A DNA stretch of 64,000 nucleotides from Paragorgia papillata (lineage: Eukaryota; Cnidaria; Anthozoa; Scleralcyonacea; Coralliidae), in NCBI GenBank assembly GCA_035771165.1, contig JAWNZC010000014.1:1317001-1381000 (forward strand), read 5' to 3'. Shown one piece after another: positions 11,521-22,035 of the stretch (position 1 is its first letter; each line of letters starts with the position of its first letter). The translations under genes and the position numbers were made by a program. Under the pieces are notes generated by a model. The model ran no database searches and had not been told where the DNA came from. It saw nothing but the letters and a program-made list of their open reading frames with translations.

Positions 11521-13569
11521 ATGAAATCAATTAACATAGGGGCTAACATTAACAATACTGAACTTAACACAATGCGCGAAACCAGAAAGTCAACCCTATC
11601 CTATGAGCACAATTCGAATATGGTCAACCAGCAAGACCGGTTAGTTCCGGCTATTCGAGGCTTCAAAATAGCTTCCTTAAACATAACAAGTCTACCTAAA
11701 CATATTGACGAACTTAGGATCTGCATGAATGATAAGGAAATTGACGTTCTCGCGATTAATGAAACCCGAATGGACGACAGTGTGCCAACACAATCAATAG
11801 CCATTCAGGGTTACAATTGGATTCCCAAAAATAGAAATAGATTTGGTGGTGGTATCGGTTTTTTCGTTAGAGATTCGATAAATTTTCGACTCCGGAATGA
11901 TCTGAATGATCCTGAAATTGAAATCCTTACAATACAAATTACTAAACAAAACGTCAAACCTTTCTTGATTACAACGTGGTATCGACCACCAAATGATCCA
12001 ATTGACACTCTTTATAGATTTGAGAACTGTTTACAATTAATCGATAATGACTCTAAAGAAAGTATTATTGTAGGAGATGTAAATTATGACCTATTATCCG
12101 CAAATTTATCTCCCCAAGCTTCGGAACTCAAATTCATTACAGAACTGTATCAATATGAACAATTGATAAGTGGCGCTACAAGAGTTACTAAAGATACTCG
12201 GACATTGATCGATCACTTCTATACAACAAATTCTAATAATATTATTTCGAAAGGAGTGTCAACTGTTTGTATAAGTGATCACTATCTTATTTACGGCATT
12301 AGAAAATTTAAATTCTCCAAAGAAAATGCAAAAATAATCGAATACCGCGATTACAAACATTTCAATGAACAAATATTCTTGCAAGACTTGAAAAATTCCT
12401 TTAATGCTTTTAAAGTGCTGGATATTACTAACGAGTGGTACAAAAACATTGACATTGGAAAACTAAATGGGATTGTGTTTCTGGACCTAAAAAAAGCATT
12501 TGATACTGTCGACCACAACATACTTTTAAACAAAATAGCAAGTTATGGAATAAAAGGAACAGCGCATCGCTGGCTGGAGTCGTATCTATCAAATAGGACC
12601 CAGTACTGTTGTGTGAATGGTAATACATCAAGCCCATCAATTATGAAAACAGGCATACCGCAAGGCTCTGGTTTAGGCCCATTGCTATTTCTAATTTACA
12701 TCAATGACTTACCAAAGTGTCTAAACAGGGCAAAACCAGACATGTTTGCAGATGATACCCAAATTGCAACAGCAAGTGATGATATTAAAGTAATTGAAGA
12801 AACATTGAATGGCGATTTAAACAATGTTGCAAATTGGCTATCCGCAAATAAATTAACTTTAAACAACAGTAAAACCGAATATATGATAATTGGTACCAAG
12901 AAAAGGCTTAGCCAAGTAACTTTTGATCCAGTTATCAATGTTGGTAATTTAGAAATTAAGCGAGTTAAAACGACAAAATCGTTGGGCCTAATGATAGATG
13001 AGTCTCTAAGCTGGACAGCGCAGGTCGAACACATTTCAAAAAAGGTCACCTCAGGACTCGGTATACTCAGACGACTTCGAGATATAATCGAATACAATAC
13101 CCTAATAACAATATACCAATCCATAATCCAACCTTACTTCGATTATTGTGCTCAAGTATGGGGTTGTCTAGGGAAAACATTAGCAGATAAACTACAAAAG
13201 TTACAGAGCAGGGCGTTTCGAATAATCTCACGTGAGAATTACACGACACGATCAACTGACATATTAAGTAAGCTAGGAGTTCCGAACCTCGAAAAACGAA
13301 GGATGCAACAACTTTCAATTTTCATGTACAAGGTAAAAAACAGAATGGTTCCTGATTATTTGTGTGATATGTTTACAAATACTAGTGACGTACACGACCA
13401 TAACACAAGACAATCGAGAGCCAATTTGACATTACCTAAACCAAAAACAAACAATATGAAAAATGCATTCTCATACAGAGGGGCGGAAGTCTGGAACTGC
13501 CTTTCTTCATCACAAAAGTCCTCGGAAACTATTGCTAATTTTAAATCTAACATAAAACGTACATGTTAA
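11521..13569 (+). CDS. CR1/L2-type LINE ORF2: AP endonuclease plus reverse transcriptase, with internal deletion
   Basis: A 682-residue open frame, shorter than the roughly 900-1000 residues usual for this clade. The N-terminal APE-type endonuclease is present (SLNI, INETRMDD, GDVNYDLL, TRVT and ISDHYLIY, about residues 45-265). Around residues 303-312 the frame passes directly from the endonuclease/linker (TNEWYKN) into RT motif A (IVFLDLKKAFDTVDH). The linker and the first RT blocks (0 to 2) are therefore missing. RT blocks GIPQGSGLGPLLF, FADD (about 407) and the C-terminal domain follow. The junction keeps the frame. The polypeptide should not be an active RT, yet it has no stops or frameshifts. 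Confidence 0.88.
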   Translation: MKSINIGANINNTELNTMRETRKSTLSYEHNSNMVNQQDRLVPAIRGFKIASLNITSLPKHIDELRICMNDKEIDVLAINETRMDDSVPTQSIAIQGYNWIPKNRNRFGGGIGFFVRDSINFRLRNDLNDPEIEILTIQITKQNVKPFLITTWYRPPNDPIDTLYRFENCLQLIDNDSKESIIVGDVNYDLLSANLSPQASELKFITELYQYEQLISGATRVTKDTRTLIDHFYTTNSNNIISKGVSTVCISDHYLIYGIRKFKFSKENAKIIEYRDYKHFNEQIFLQDLKNSFNAFKVLDITNEWYKNIDIGKLNGIVFLDLKKAFDTVDHNILLNKIASYGIKGTAHRWLESYLSNRTQYCCVNGNTSSPSIMKTGIPQGSGLGPLLFLIYINDLPKCLNRAKPDMFADDTQIATASDDIKVIEETLNGDLNNVANWLSANKLTLNNSKTEYMIIGTKKRLSQVTFDPVINVGNLEIKRVKTTKSLGLMIDESLSWTAQVEHISKKVTSGLGILRRLRDIIEYNTLITIYQSIIQPYFDYCAQVWGCLGKTLADKLQKLQSRAFRIISRENYTTRSTDILSKLGVPNLEKRRMQQLSIFMYKVKNRMVPDYLCDMFTNTSDVHDHNTRQSRANLTLPKPKTNNMKNAFSYRGAEVWNCLSSSQKSSETIANFKSNIKRTC

Positions 13570-13957
13570 TATTAAGTAACATATTCATGTTGCCTTTCTT
13601 CTTATCTATAGTTATAATTAACCTTCTTGTAAATATCGTAATTCATATTTTTTACTAGTGTAAGCACGGCCGGTTGGAAGATCACCTTTTCTTTTCTTTG
13701 TACATAATTATTTTATCAGGTGAAATTGTACCGTGTTGAAATATAGTTCATAATAATAGTGTATGTGTACAGTGTGGGGTGAATATGGTTTCTACGTCGA
13801 TAAGGCTGTGTTATGTCGCGCCGATGCTGTTCGGGCTAAAAAAATTGATTATAACTAAACTCGAATATAGTGTAGAACGATGGAAGAAATAAGAACAGGA
13901 GTGGAATGGAAGAGAGGAACCCAGTTTGAAGATTTTAATTTTGCTGGCGATATTGCG

Positions 13958-14605
13958 AGCCTGGTTTCCATATAGTTGTAATTGTTGTAATTCAGTCGGC
14001 GATTGATCGCCGATTGTTTGCGATCTTTTACAACAGTAATTCAAATCGCCGATTCGCTCGGACCGGGACTTCTCGGTTCTGACAAAACTCAGATGAGCTA
14101 AATTTGATATTCAAAAACAAATTGAATGAACAAGCCACGGAAAAGAAGATTCTGGGTAAGAGAAATGCTTAAGAGGCGCCAACAGCAGAGCCAATTTCAC
14201 ATTTTAGTCGAAGAGTTACGTTTGCACGATAGGGAGTATACTTTTTTTCATTTTTTAAGAATGAGTCCTGAGAGGCTGGAGCATCTTATTAAACTGGTTG
14301 CCCCATATATTGTGACAAAAAGAATGCAGGAGCAGAATACCTCTCACACCAGAATTGGAATGCGCTATGAGATGGTGACTGGGTTGTAGAAAATTATCGC
14401 CGATGATCGCCGATGCACGTTCTCATATGTTTTTCAGGTCGGCGATGGTCAACGACCATCGCAAGAAACAAACTTTTTTGTTTTCTGCGATTGGATCGCC
14501 GATGATCGCCGACGGTCGCCGATGACATTTGAAGCACGTTCTCACATGTCGCCGACGTCGCATAGTCCTCATCGCCGATCATCCGCGACATATGAGAACT
14601 AGGCT
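13958..14605. mobile_element. Non-autonomous Harbinger-like element
   Basis: The ends AGCCTGGTTTCCATAT (13958) and the reverse complement AGCCTAGTTCTCATAT (14590-14605) match at 13 of 16 positions. Sub-terminal GATCGCCGAT-type repeats lie inside both ends. It encloses the transposase fragment. A 3-bp target duplication is not evident. Confidence 0.55.
14126..14389 (+). pseudogene. PIF/Harbinger transposase N-terminal fragment
   Basis: An 87-codon open frame. RRFWVREMLKRRQQ, then FHILVEELRLHD and FLRMSPERLEHLIKLVAPYI, match the N-terminal block of PIF/Harbinger transposases (FWVR...F..L..EL...D...F..FLRM....L..LV.P.I.K). The catalytic DDE portion is absent; the frame stops after MVTGL. It sits inside a 648-bp element with inverted ends, so it is a deletion derivative that would depend on a transposase in trans. 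Confidence 0.72.
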
Positions 14606-14675
14606 TAACTGTTGTCGCATCGGCGACTGTTGTAGAAGCTAGTTGAACCTGATTCAACTTATATATATATATATA

Positions 14676-14910
14676 TAAATGTTTTAACAAAATAATGCTA
14701 CCACTGGCGTTGAGAGTGCTTAATACAGACGTATAGAGCTTTAATATATTAGACTTTAAACCATTAGATAAAACTTTCATCAATATACTACAATACTAAA
14801 AAACTAAAAACAGACAACTAAAAATGTCGTTTACTCGAGTTTCACGCTTGGGGCGATGATTAGACTAAAAAAGTATAAAATGCTATGGCGGTTTTATATC
14901 GGCAGCGTAA
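14676..14910 (-). repeat. PLE terminal repeat (pLTR), minus orientation
   Basis: Inverted copy of 16770-17010 at high identity. It holds a degenerate hammerhead core on the minus strand (CTAATCA in place of CTGATGA, then GCGTGAAACTCGAGTA). It lies at the 3' side of the minus-strand PLE coding remains. Confidence 0.7.
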
Positions 14911-15097
14911 AATTTGTTTTTATGCCGGCACTTAGTTAACACTTCGGATCTTTTGTTTTGTATGGATTTGTCTACTTTTAAAATGCAAAGTTTTTCGGCT
15001 AGGCATAAATTACATTGTTTCCCTCCACTTTTGTGGGCATTGTATGGCGCGTTTCAAAATTGACCATTTGATTGAGTATAGGTGGCGTTTGATTCTT

Positions 15098-15308
15098 TTA
15101 ATTCCCAAATGTATTTGGAGAGCGCGGTACTTGTGAGGAGTATTTTCTGTTGTTGAAGGATAACTTGTGATTTCTAAATCTTGTTTTAAATTCGTTCTCC
15201 GTCATGCCTATGTAGGTTTTTGTCTCTGTGCTGTCTGCAGTGCTTTCTGTGGTTATTGTGGCCTTGTAGACGAGGTTCTTTGTCAGGCATGCACCATCGA
15301 GCGGGCAT
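15098..15308 (-). pseudogene. PLE GIY-YIG endonuclease domain, 3' part of a split copy
   Basis: Minus-strand frame with CPLDGACLTKNLVYKATI, then KTYIGMTENEFKTRFRNHKLSF and NNRKY: the Cys-containing lead-in and the GIY-YIG core (here TYIGMT, with the conserved Arg of RFRNH) of Penelope-like elements. It then falls out of frame. Its upstream half lies at 16505-16770, separated by the 1.18-kb insertion. Confidence 0.8.
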
Positions 15309-15317
15309 GCAATCGGC

Positions 15318-16495
15318 CAACCTCGTACCCAGAGCCTTCTCAAAATGGCGGGGCGGAGCGAAGACCCTGGCAAAGGCTGGTCACATGACACCAATAATTT
15401 TGGAATATTTTGATGAGTGACTCACACTGTACCGGGGCGCGCGGTACAGTCACTGATAAACAGCGTATAGTTGGCTTGCGTATGTATTAAAACTATTCAG
15501 CGAACTATTTAGGCACTCAAGAATATTAACCGAATCGTTCAAATCAGTTAATGACCATCTTTAGTAAGAAGCGTCTACACTACAACATATTTGCTTTATT
15601 ATGCAAGCAAGAAGTGTTTATTAATATTTCGGTTTCTGGACTTTCCGAATCTAATTTAAAAAGTTTAGAAATATACAAAGTCAAAGTCTTCAGTGCTGAT
15701 CTATATAAATGTTCGTCGATCGAAGAATTGTTGTTGATCGAATATTTGTATTAAAGTACAACCTCAAAGTCAACGAGGAGTCGAGACAGCAGATTCGAAT
15801 ATGCCGTTTGAGTATAAAATATAAATCGACAGATACAACAATTAAATTTCCACAAATCCAAAACGTGTGGACAAGAAACATAAATGTGCTATACTGGACG
15901 GTAAATATACTTCCAACAATCAACAGCATTCGAATATTTTTAGTGTATGTATCAGTACCTGTAACCGCAGAGCGGGTTTCTGTTTATCAGTTTATGATCG
16001 TTCGTCGCCTTCGGCTTCATTTCTGGCGATTGACGGCAACAAATATGAATTATCCAGCAAATATCGTAAATTTTGAAATATATCTAATTTACCGCTCGAA
16101 TTTAACGTTACCGGACTTGCAACAACCTTGACGTTTATAAGAACCGAATCAACCACTCCCCCTAGGACGGGCGAAGCTCAAATTATCCACGTGACCAAAT
16201 ACCCCAAGCACGATCGGAAATGGCGGCTGTCGAGGCTAGCGAAATACGGGCTGACCCGTATTAGCTACGCATGCGTAGAACGAATATATTGCGTGTAAAC
16301 GTCATCAATACACGGCCGACAACTCACTTGAGCCAGCACGCACGTGGACTGCGAACTGCCCTATGAAAGTGGCCGATTTTCTATGCGATTTCCGATCGTG
16401 AATCGTGGAGTATTTGGGAATCACGTGACCAGCCTTTGCCAGGGTCTTCTCCTCTCGCCATTTTGAAAGCAGAGAAGACCCTGGGTACGAGGTTG
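15318..16495. mobile_element. 1.18-kb non-autonomous DNA transposon inserted in a PLE, 9-bp target duplication
   Basis: Terminal inverted repeats of about 90 bp begin CAACCTCGTACCCAG (15318) and end CTGGGTACGAGGTTG (16495). Shared internal blocks include AAAATGGCG and AGACCCTGGCAAAGGCTGGT. It is flanked by a perfect direct repeat GCAATCGGC at 15309-15317 and 16496-16504. The interior has only short frames and no recognisable transposase. Shorter relatives of its ends occur at 4863-4925, 28827 and 44550-44627. The 9-bp duplication would fit a Mutator-like or a slightly mis-set hAT-like element. Confidence 0.8.
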
Positions 16496-16504
16496 GCAAT
16501 CGGC

Positions 16505-16770
16505 TTTCGATCGACAGTTGCACGTTCTCTCATCGGTTGTTGCTGTTTGTTTGGGCTTAAGGATTTTTGAATTGTGCCGGTTACCACACTTTTCATATTC
16601 TGCATGCAGCTGTAGCTCACTTTAGTTGTACCTCACTTTAGTTGTACCTCGGTTGAATATCTTGTGTAGAGTGTTTTGCCTGGGAAAATGTTTGTCAATT
16701 AATCTGAGGAATTGCTTTCCAACTTTGGTTTGGACGGACAAGCTAAACGGTGGGTTAAACCATAACGTCT
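16505..16770 (-). pseudogene. PLE RT C-terminal/linker fragment, 5' part of the split copy
   Basis: Minus-strand coding remains: [10 protein letters not shown], then [24 protein letters not shown] and SYSCMQNMKSVV, a sequence order diagnostic of the segment between RT and GIY-YIG in Penelope-like elements. The frame runs into the inserted transposon and resumes at 15308. It is 5'-truncated, since it abuts an oppositely oriented terminal repeat at 16770. Confidence 0.75.
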
Positions 16771-17010
16771 TACGCTGCCAATATAAAACCGCCATAGCAT
16801 TTTATACTTTTTTTAGTCTGATGATCGCCCCGAGCGTGAAACTCGAGTAACCAACATTTTTAATTCTCTGTTTTTAGTTTTTTAGTATTGTAGTATATTG
16901 ATGAAAGTTTTATCTATCTAATGGTTTAAAGTCTAATATATTAAAGCTCTACGTCTGTATTGCATGAGCACTCTCAACGCCAGTGGTAGCATTATTTTTT
17001 TAAAACATTT
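16770..17010 (+). repeat. PLE terminal repeat (pLTR), plus orientation
   Basis: Plus-strand copy of the terminal repeat found inverted at 14676-14910. It contains a hammerhead-like core at 16812-16855 and leads into the PLE frame starting at 17051. Confidence 0.7.
16812..16855 (+). ncRNA. Candidate hammerhead ribozyme in PLE terminal repeat
   Basis: Conserved core CTGATGA (16818-16824), a stem II hairpin CGC..GCG, GAA (16838-16840), a short stem III AC-TCGA-GT, and A at the expected cleavage position. Stem II is closed by a U-U mismatch and stem I pairs weakly, so activity is uncertain. Hammerheads in PLE terminal repeats are established knowledge. Confidence 0.5.
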
Positions 17011-17050
17011 ATCCGGCTCCTTCTCTGTGAAGTTAAGCACTCTGTCCACC

Positions 17051-17995
17051 ATGGCCCAAACCTTGATGGAGAAGACAACCTTTAATTACTCTATGAAGAA
17101 CATCCCGATTCCGACAAAAGACGCTTACAGAACTAGCCTATCACCAAAGTAGACTGCTTCTATGCGGTGGAAAGCGTTCTTCTTCCTTAATCCAGTCGAA
17201 AGCCAACAACCGAACAGATTCAACCTTAAATCCAAAAGAAAACCTCCACAAGTAGATGCATTGAAGCCTTTTGAAGACCTAATAGGAATGATAGAGAACC
17301 TTAAATATAGACCAGTACATAATGAATTCCAAAAGACCCTCCAACAAGATATAGCAAAGATAAATTCATCCACCAAAGTCCTAACCTTCGCAGACAAAAC
17401 AAGAAACCTATACGAGCTTCAGAAAGAACAAGATGAAAAACTACTTCGAGAGAGCATTACAAAAAACTACAAGAAAGCGGACGATAGCGCCATAAGCAAC
17501 ATTAACCAAGAACTGAAGAGCATTGCAACTGAACTCAACATTAGTGACAGAATACAAACGATGCCAAAACAACAAGCATTTATCACGTTAATGGACCATA
17601 AGGACAACTTTGTCAACAATCCAACCTGCATGCAGACTAATAAATTCTGCCAAAAGCAATTTGGGACTTGTCAGTATAAACAGATCCTCGAGAACATTAA
17701 CACCAAAGTGAGAAACCATAACAAAGCAAACCAGTGGAAAAACTCCCATGAAGTCATCGATTGGTTTAATAGTCTAAGCAACAAGAAGTCGTTATCTTTC
17801 TTGGTATTTGACATCGTTGATTTTTACCCATCCATATCTGAAGCATTGCTCAGAAGCGCGATTGACTACGCCAGCCAGTTTATCAGGATCTCGAAGCAGG
17901 ACATAAACGCACAATCCAACCACCCTCCGTCTATCCTGAAGCAACTTCCCACAAGCATAAGCAACAGAATATCCAGCCTCTCAATGAGGCTTTGA
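17051..17995 (+). pseudogene. Penelope-like element ORF, N-terminal half with RT motif A (PLE-1)
   Basis: Frame from ATG 17051 with a single in-frame TAG at 17150, then 277 open codons from 17162. Family hallmarks: NYSMKNIPIPTKDAY near the start, MRWKAFFFLNP, the KSPPQ-like KRKPPQ, and RT motif A FLVFDIVDFYPSISEALL near residue 215 of the long frame. The frame ends after PPSILKQLPTSI.NRISS. Continuing sequence at 18000-18060 in another frame (SGFPQKLVYSNTNRTTKNR) shows a frameshift, and the copy then ends at about 18090. RT motif C and the endonuclease are missing. Confidence 0.82.
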
Positions 17996-18662
17996 AATCA
18001 AGTGGTTTTCCCCAGAAGCTGGTATATTCTAATACCAACCGCACAACCAAAAATAGGCACGCCCAGGCGGCGTGCATCCTGTATCTACTGCGTTTAATGC
18101 CTATAGCTACTATATATATATAATTATATATATATATAATTATACGTAGAGCAGATAAATAGTTAACTTTGAGAATAGTTGCTACTCAGAGTTTCACCCC
18201 TCTTGCGATCTTCATGCAGGCAACAATGAATCATTGTAAGAACAAATGAACGTATAGATTTAAAATTAACAATAACAAAAAGGTAAATAAAATATCATGT
18301 TTCAGATGTAGTTAAAGAGTAGTAATGTTTGCGTTAAGTATGGGGTTAAGCTTAGAAATTAGAAGACTTTCCCTGAGTAAAAGTTAAAGTTTTGAGTTTG
18401 CAGAAGCATTTTAAAATCAGAAGAAGTAATGGATGATCAGTTTTGTATCTATGTCACAGAACGCTTCTTTCCAGTTAAAATTTTCTGGGCACATGTATAT
18501 TTTGTTGTTGGACAGTGAGAATTAAACCGACTTCCATCTGTCGGTTGCTTTACTGTTTTCTGTTCCCCCGGTTAATCTGACCGTGCTGACGTCAAGGATA
18601 CCACTTCTAAGGCCACAATGCGTCATATGTTCCAAGATGGCAGCCAGTATATTTAACAATTG

Positions 18663-18760
18663 TACCATGAGCTCGAGTCGTATATGAGCTTATAGCCAAC
18701 GAGGCACTTCGCCGAGTTGGCTATGTGTTCATATACGACGAGAGCGAATGGTATACTTGT
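18663..18760. repeat. Snap-back inverted repeat
   Basis: TCGTATATGAGCTTATAGCC is mirrored by GGCTATGTGTTCATATACGA around a short loop (GAGGCACTTCGCC). Adjacent to the 3' end of the antisense LINE. Confidence 0.6.
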
Positions 18761-18777
18761 TTTATTATATAGAGATA

Positions 18778-20718
18778 TCCATGCGAGATATTATTTAATC
18801 TTTCATTGGTTCCAATTAACATGTATTCAGTTTTAGTAATGTTGACTAGCAGTTTGTTAGCTCTAAGCTAAACATCAATTTCTTTCAAATCTTCATTGAG
18901 TTTAAGTTCTAGATCAGATACATCATGTGAAGCAGCATAGACCTTATTCAAAAATGGCCACCGAATTCGAATTATTTTATGTGTATATAAATTAGCCCTT
19001 ATAACCTCGTTTTAAAGTAAAAATTATTTTGAATTTCCCATATGAAAACGAGTTCATAAGGGCTAATTTATATGTATATAAAAGAATTTTAATTCGGCGG
19101 CCATTTTTGAATAAGGTCTATAAACCTGAGTATCATCTACGTATAAATCGGCTTTAGTGTTAACTAGACAATTTGGAAAATCGTAACGTTGATGAACATT
19201 AGGAATAATAAAGGGCCCAATATTGATCCCTGTGGAACTCCACATAGAATTTGAGCTTTGTTGGACAGTTTTGTATTTACATGAGATTTCTGAAATCGAT
19301 TACTAAGATAACTTCCAAACCATCGTAGAGTCCTCCCCTTTAATCCATAAAGATCCAGCTTTCGTAATAGAATTTCATGATTTACGGAATCAAAAAACTT
19401 TTTTTAGATCAATAAAGATTACTCCTGTAACCATTCCGTTATCAGCATTGATATAAAATTCATTGGTTGAATGCAACAGACTAGTAACTGTAGAGTGGTT
19501 TGATCGAAAACCAGACTGATTTTTTGATAAAAGATTGTTTCTAGTAAGATATAGTTGTACATAATTGATTATAAACAATTCTTTCCGATATTTTTTCAAC
19601 AATAGGTATAAAATAGAGATTGGTCTATATATTGTGATCTGGATTATTTCTTTTGTTTCCTTTCTTATTCTTAAATAAGGGAATTATTTTTGCTAATTTC
19701 CAATCATTAGGAAAAATACCAGTTCTAAATGAAATAACAGAGCCTGACAATCTGAGGATTTTACTGGATATGTCATCCAATCCTGTGGCTTTGCCGGCAA
19801 CCAATGAATTTAACATGTTTAAAACTTCAGAAGGACAAGTGTCCTCCAATGTAAAAACTGTCTTAGTTGGGTTGATATATATTTCTCAAATGATGTACCC
19901 TTATCAGTAGGTGACTTTCCTAAATCTTCTCCAATATTTGCAAAATAGGTATTGATATAATTTGCAATTTTATGAGGATCGTTTATTTCGCTGTCATGAT
20001 TTATTTTAAGATTCTTTATCAAGGCTGATTGTTTAGGATTGCGTGACAGTAAATCATTCAAAGTTTGCCGTGTTTTCTTCATGTCTCCTTTACAAGAAAG
20101 GAATTTGTTATCAAAATAGGCTACTTTTGCAGAATTTATAGAAGAGTTTACTCTGTTTTTTATTTCTTTGTAATTTTCCAAATCAACAGGTTTGGAAGTT
20201 ATGATAGCTTTTCTCTTCAAGGCATCTCTTTTAAACATGAGTTCCTTAAGGTTCTTATTTAACCAGGGAGAACATACAGATTTGACTCGCTTGATTTAAT
20301 AGGAGCATGAATATCATAGACAGTGAAAAACATGGTTTTCCAAGTTGTCATTAGGGTCTTCATAATTACAAATATTGCTCCAGGGAATTCTTTCTAGGTC
20401 CACAAGGAACAAATTAATATTAAATTTCTTGAAACTTCGGTACTTGATGGTCTTTCCCTTATTAAGAGACTTAAAACTTGGGAATTTACGGACACAATAA
20501 ATTAAACTATGATGGCTAATGCTAATGTGTAACACACCACTAGAATTAATCATATGAGTTGTGTTTGAATGAATATGATCTGTTACTGTTTTGCTATTCT
20601 GTGTTACGCGAGTTAGCTTCATTGATAAATTGAGTATATTGGTATGAGCCAAGTAAGAAATTGAGAACTTTAGTTAAAGCACTAAGTGGATTGTGCAAAA
20701 GATCACAATTAAAACAAA
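18778..20718 (-). mobile_element. 5'-truncated CR1/L2-like LINE, antisense, decayed
   Basis: Minus-strand ORF2 remains in several frames. Endonuclease C-terminus (FNCDLL, SVTDHIHSN and SHHSLIYCVRKF-like blocks near 20700-20450), linker (FKRDALKRKAI, then RNPKQSALIKNLKI), GKATGLDDISSKIL near 19780, LSKNQSGFRSNHSTVTSLL near 19530, VIFIDLKKVF near 19400, CGVPQGSILGPLLF near 19240, and YVDDTQVY near 19125. It is interrupted at 19120 by a 183-bp MITE and resumes at 18937 with ANKLLVNITKTEYMLIGT. Several frameshifts make it inactive. Confidence 0.82.
18938..19120. mobile_element. 183-bp MITE (TAGACCTTATTCAAAAATGG family), copy 1
   Basis: Inverted ends TAGACCTTATTCAAAAATGG and its complement, with mirrored inner blocks (ATAAATTAGCCCTTAT). 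Inserted in the RT domain of the antisense LINE. Family copies: 25661-25843, 25845-25993 and 45177-45360. Confidence 0.8.
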
Positions 20719-21725
20719 GTAGCAAGGTGACTTGGAGTTCAAAACAGTCTCGGAAATGTGTTTGAGAGCTCTTAGAGTTTAAAAAAGCGTTGGAAACATC
20801 GTATATAACGACTTAAACAGGTCAGGAAAGTGAAAAGGGTAGTCAGCTGTTCTTTCTTATTTATATTGACATGTAAAGATTTAGCTTTTAAAAAGTTATC
20901 AAAAAGCCGAAAACGTTCGGAAAAATTACACTTATTGATTTACGGTCTTTTATAGCATACAAATAACATAGTTTCCATTCATAATGCTTTATTTCTTTAG
21001 AAAATATATTTTACTTGTTACTACATTAATAAATAAAATTATACGTATGTTTACGACTTGTATTTGGTTTAACAAAATATTATTGTCAACTCGGTAATAA
21101 GTAAGCCGTTTTGTAAAGCTCTCAACTGCCTTTTTCAGTATAGTTTTTTTTCTGTTAAATTCGTAATTTTTCTATTCTGTTTATGTGTTATTTGTTGACT
21201 GTTAGTTTTCACTCAATTCAGTATTTTCGCTGCTGGTTTAGAATTAACAGGCAATTTTATCTGTAGTACACTGACTGAAAAACGCATGCCACCATCTTGT
21301 TTTATATTACTAATGATATATTATATGAGCTGATATATACTGCTAGTAGCAGAACAAATGAGATTGCAGAACAGCTCATATAGTGAGTAGCTATATAATA
21401 TATATATATATATATATATAGTATATATATGTATATATATTTCTAAAATTCATTAATAATTCATGAGGAAAACACAAAGAAAAATCATGAGCGTATCGGA
21501 TCTATATATGTGATATAGACTCGCTCTAAGTTTCTCGCTGGTTTTTAACGGCTGAGATAAGCTTAATTTTCAAAATTACTACGCCAATGAACGTATGAAG
21601 TGATTCTTTTTAGAAGCCATTTATAAAACCTTGCAGTACGGGCTTTATCGGCTCTAAAACACTCGGCTATCGCCTCGTGTTTTATATCCGATAAAGCCCT
21701 CCTGCGCGGTTTATAAATATTACAT

Positions 21726-21963
21726 ACATACACTACACTACACTACACTACACTACACTACACTACACTACACTACACTACACTACACTACACTACACTA
21801 CGCTACACTACACTACACTACACTACACTACACTACACTACACTACACTACACTACACTACACTACACTACACTACACTACACTACACTACACTACACTA
21901 CACTACACTACACTACAGTACACTACACTACACTACACTACACTACACTACACTACACTACAC
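21726..21963 (+). repeat. (CACTA)n satellite
   Basis: About 48 nearly perfect 5-bp units with two single-base variants (CGCTA, CAGTA). It runs directly into a hammerhead stem-I sequence CTACACTGATGAG at 21957. Confidence 0.95.
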
Positions 21964-22035
21964 TGATGAGCTGCGAAACACTGTGTAGCTACACTACACT
22001 GATAGAACAGCGAAACACGTGTCTGTAGATTGAAC
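21957..22035 (+). ncRNA. Two degenerate hammerhead ribozyme copies
   Basis: Copy a has CTGATGA but a collapsed stem II (GCTGC) before GAAACAC. Copy b has CTGATAGAACAGCGAAACAC, lacking the 5' side of stem II, yet keeps the stem III/I strand GTGTCTGTAG. Both are derivable from the intact ribozyme at 24515-24557 by short deletions. Confidence 0.6.

Larger units (their letters stand above)
10262..13740 (+). mobile_element. Near-complete CR1/L2-like LINE (LINE-1 of this window)
   Basis: Element containing the ORF1 and ORF2 above and a 3' UTR to about 13740 (TATTTTTTACTAG, then a GTGAAATTGTACC-type end). The 5' UTR seems very short, because upstream sequence to about 10262 belongs to a decayed unrelated RT. 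It lies in sense orientation in intron 1 of gene 1. No target duplication could be fixed by eye. Confidence 0.7.

Noticed and set aside
21726..21963. Regular short repeats as a CRISPR-like array
   Set aside because: Five-base units without spacers; a satellite in a eukaryotic genome.
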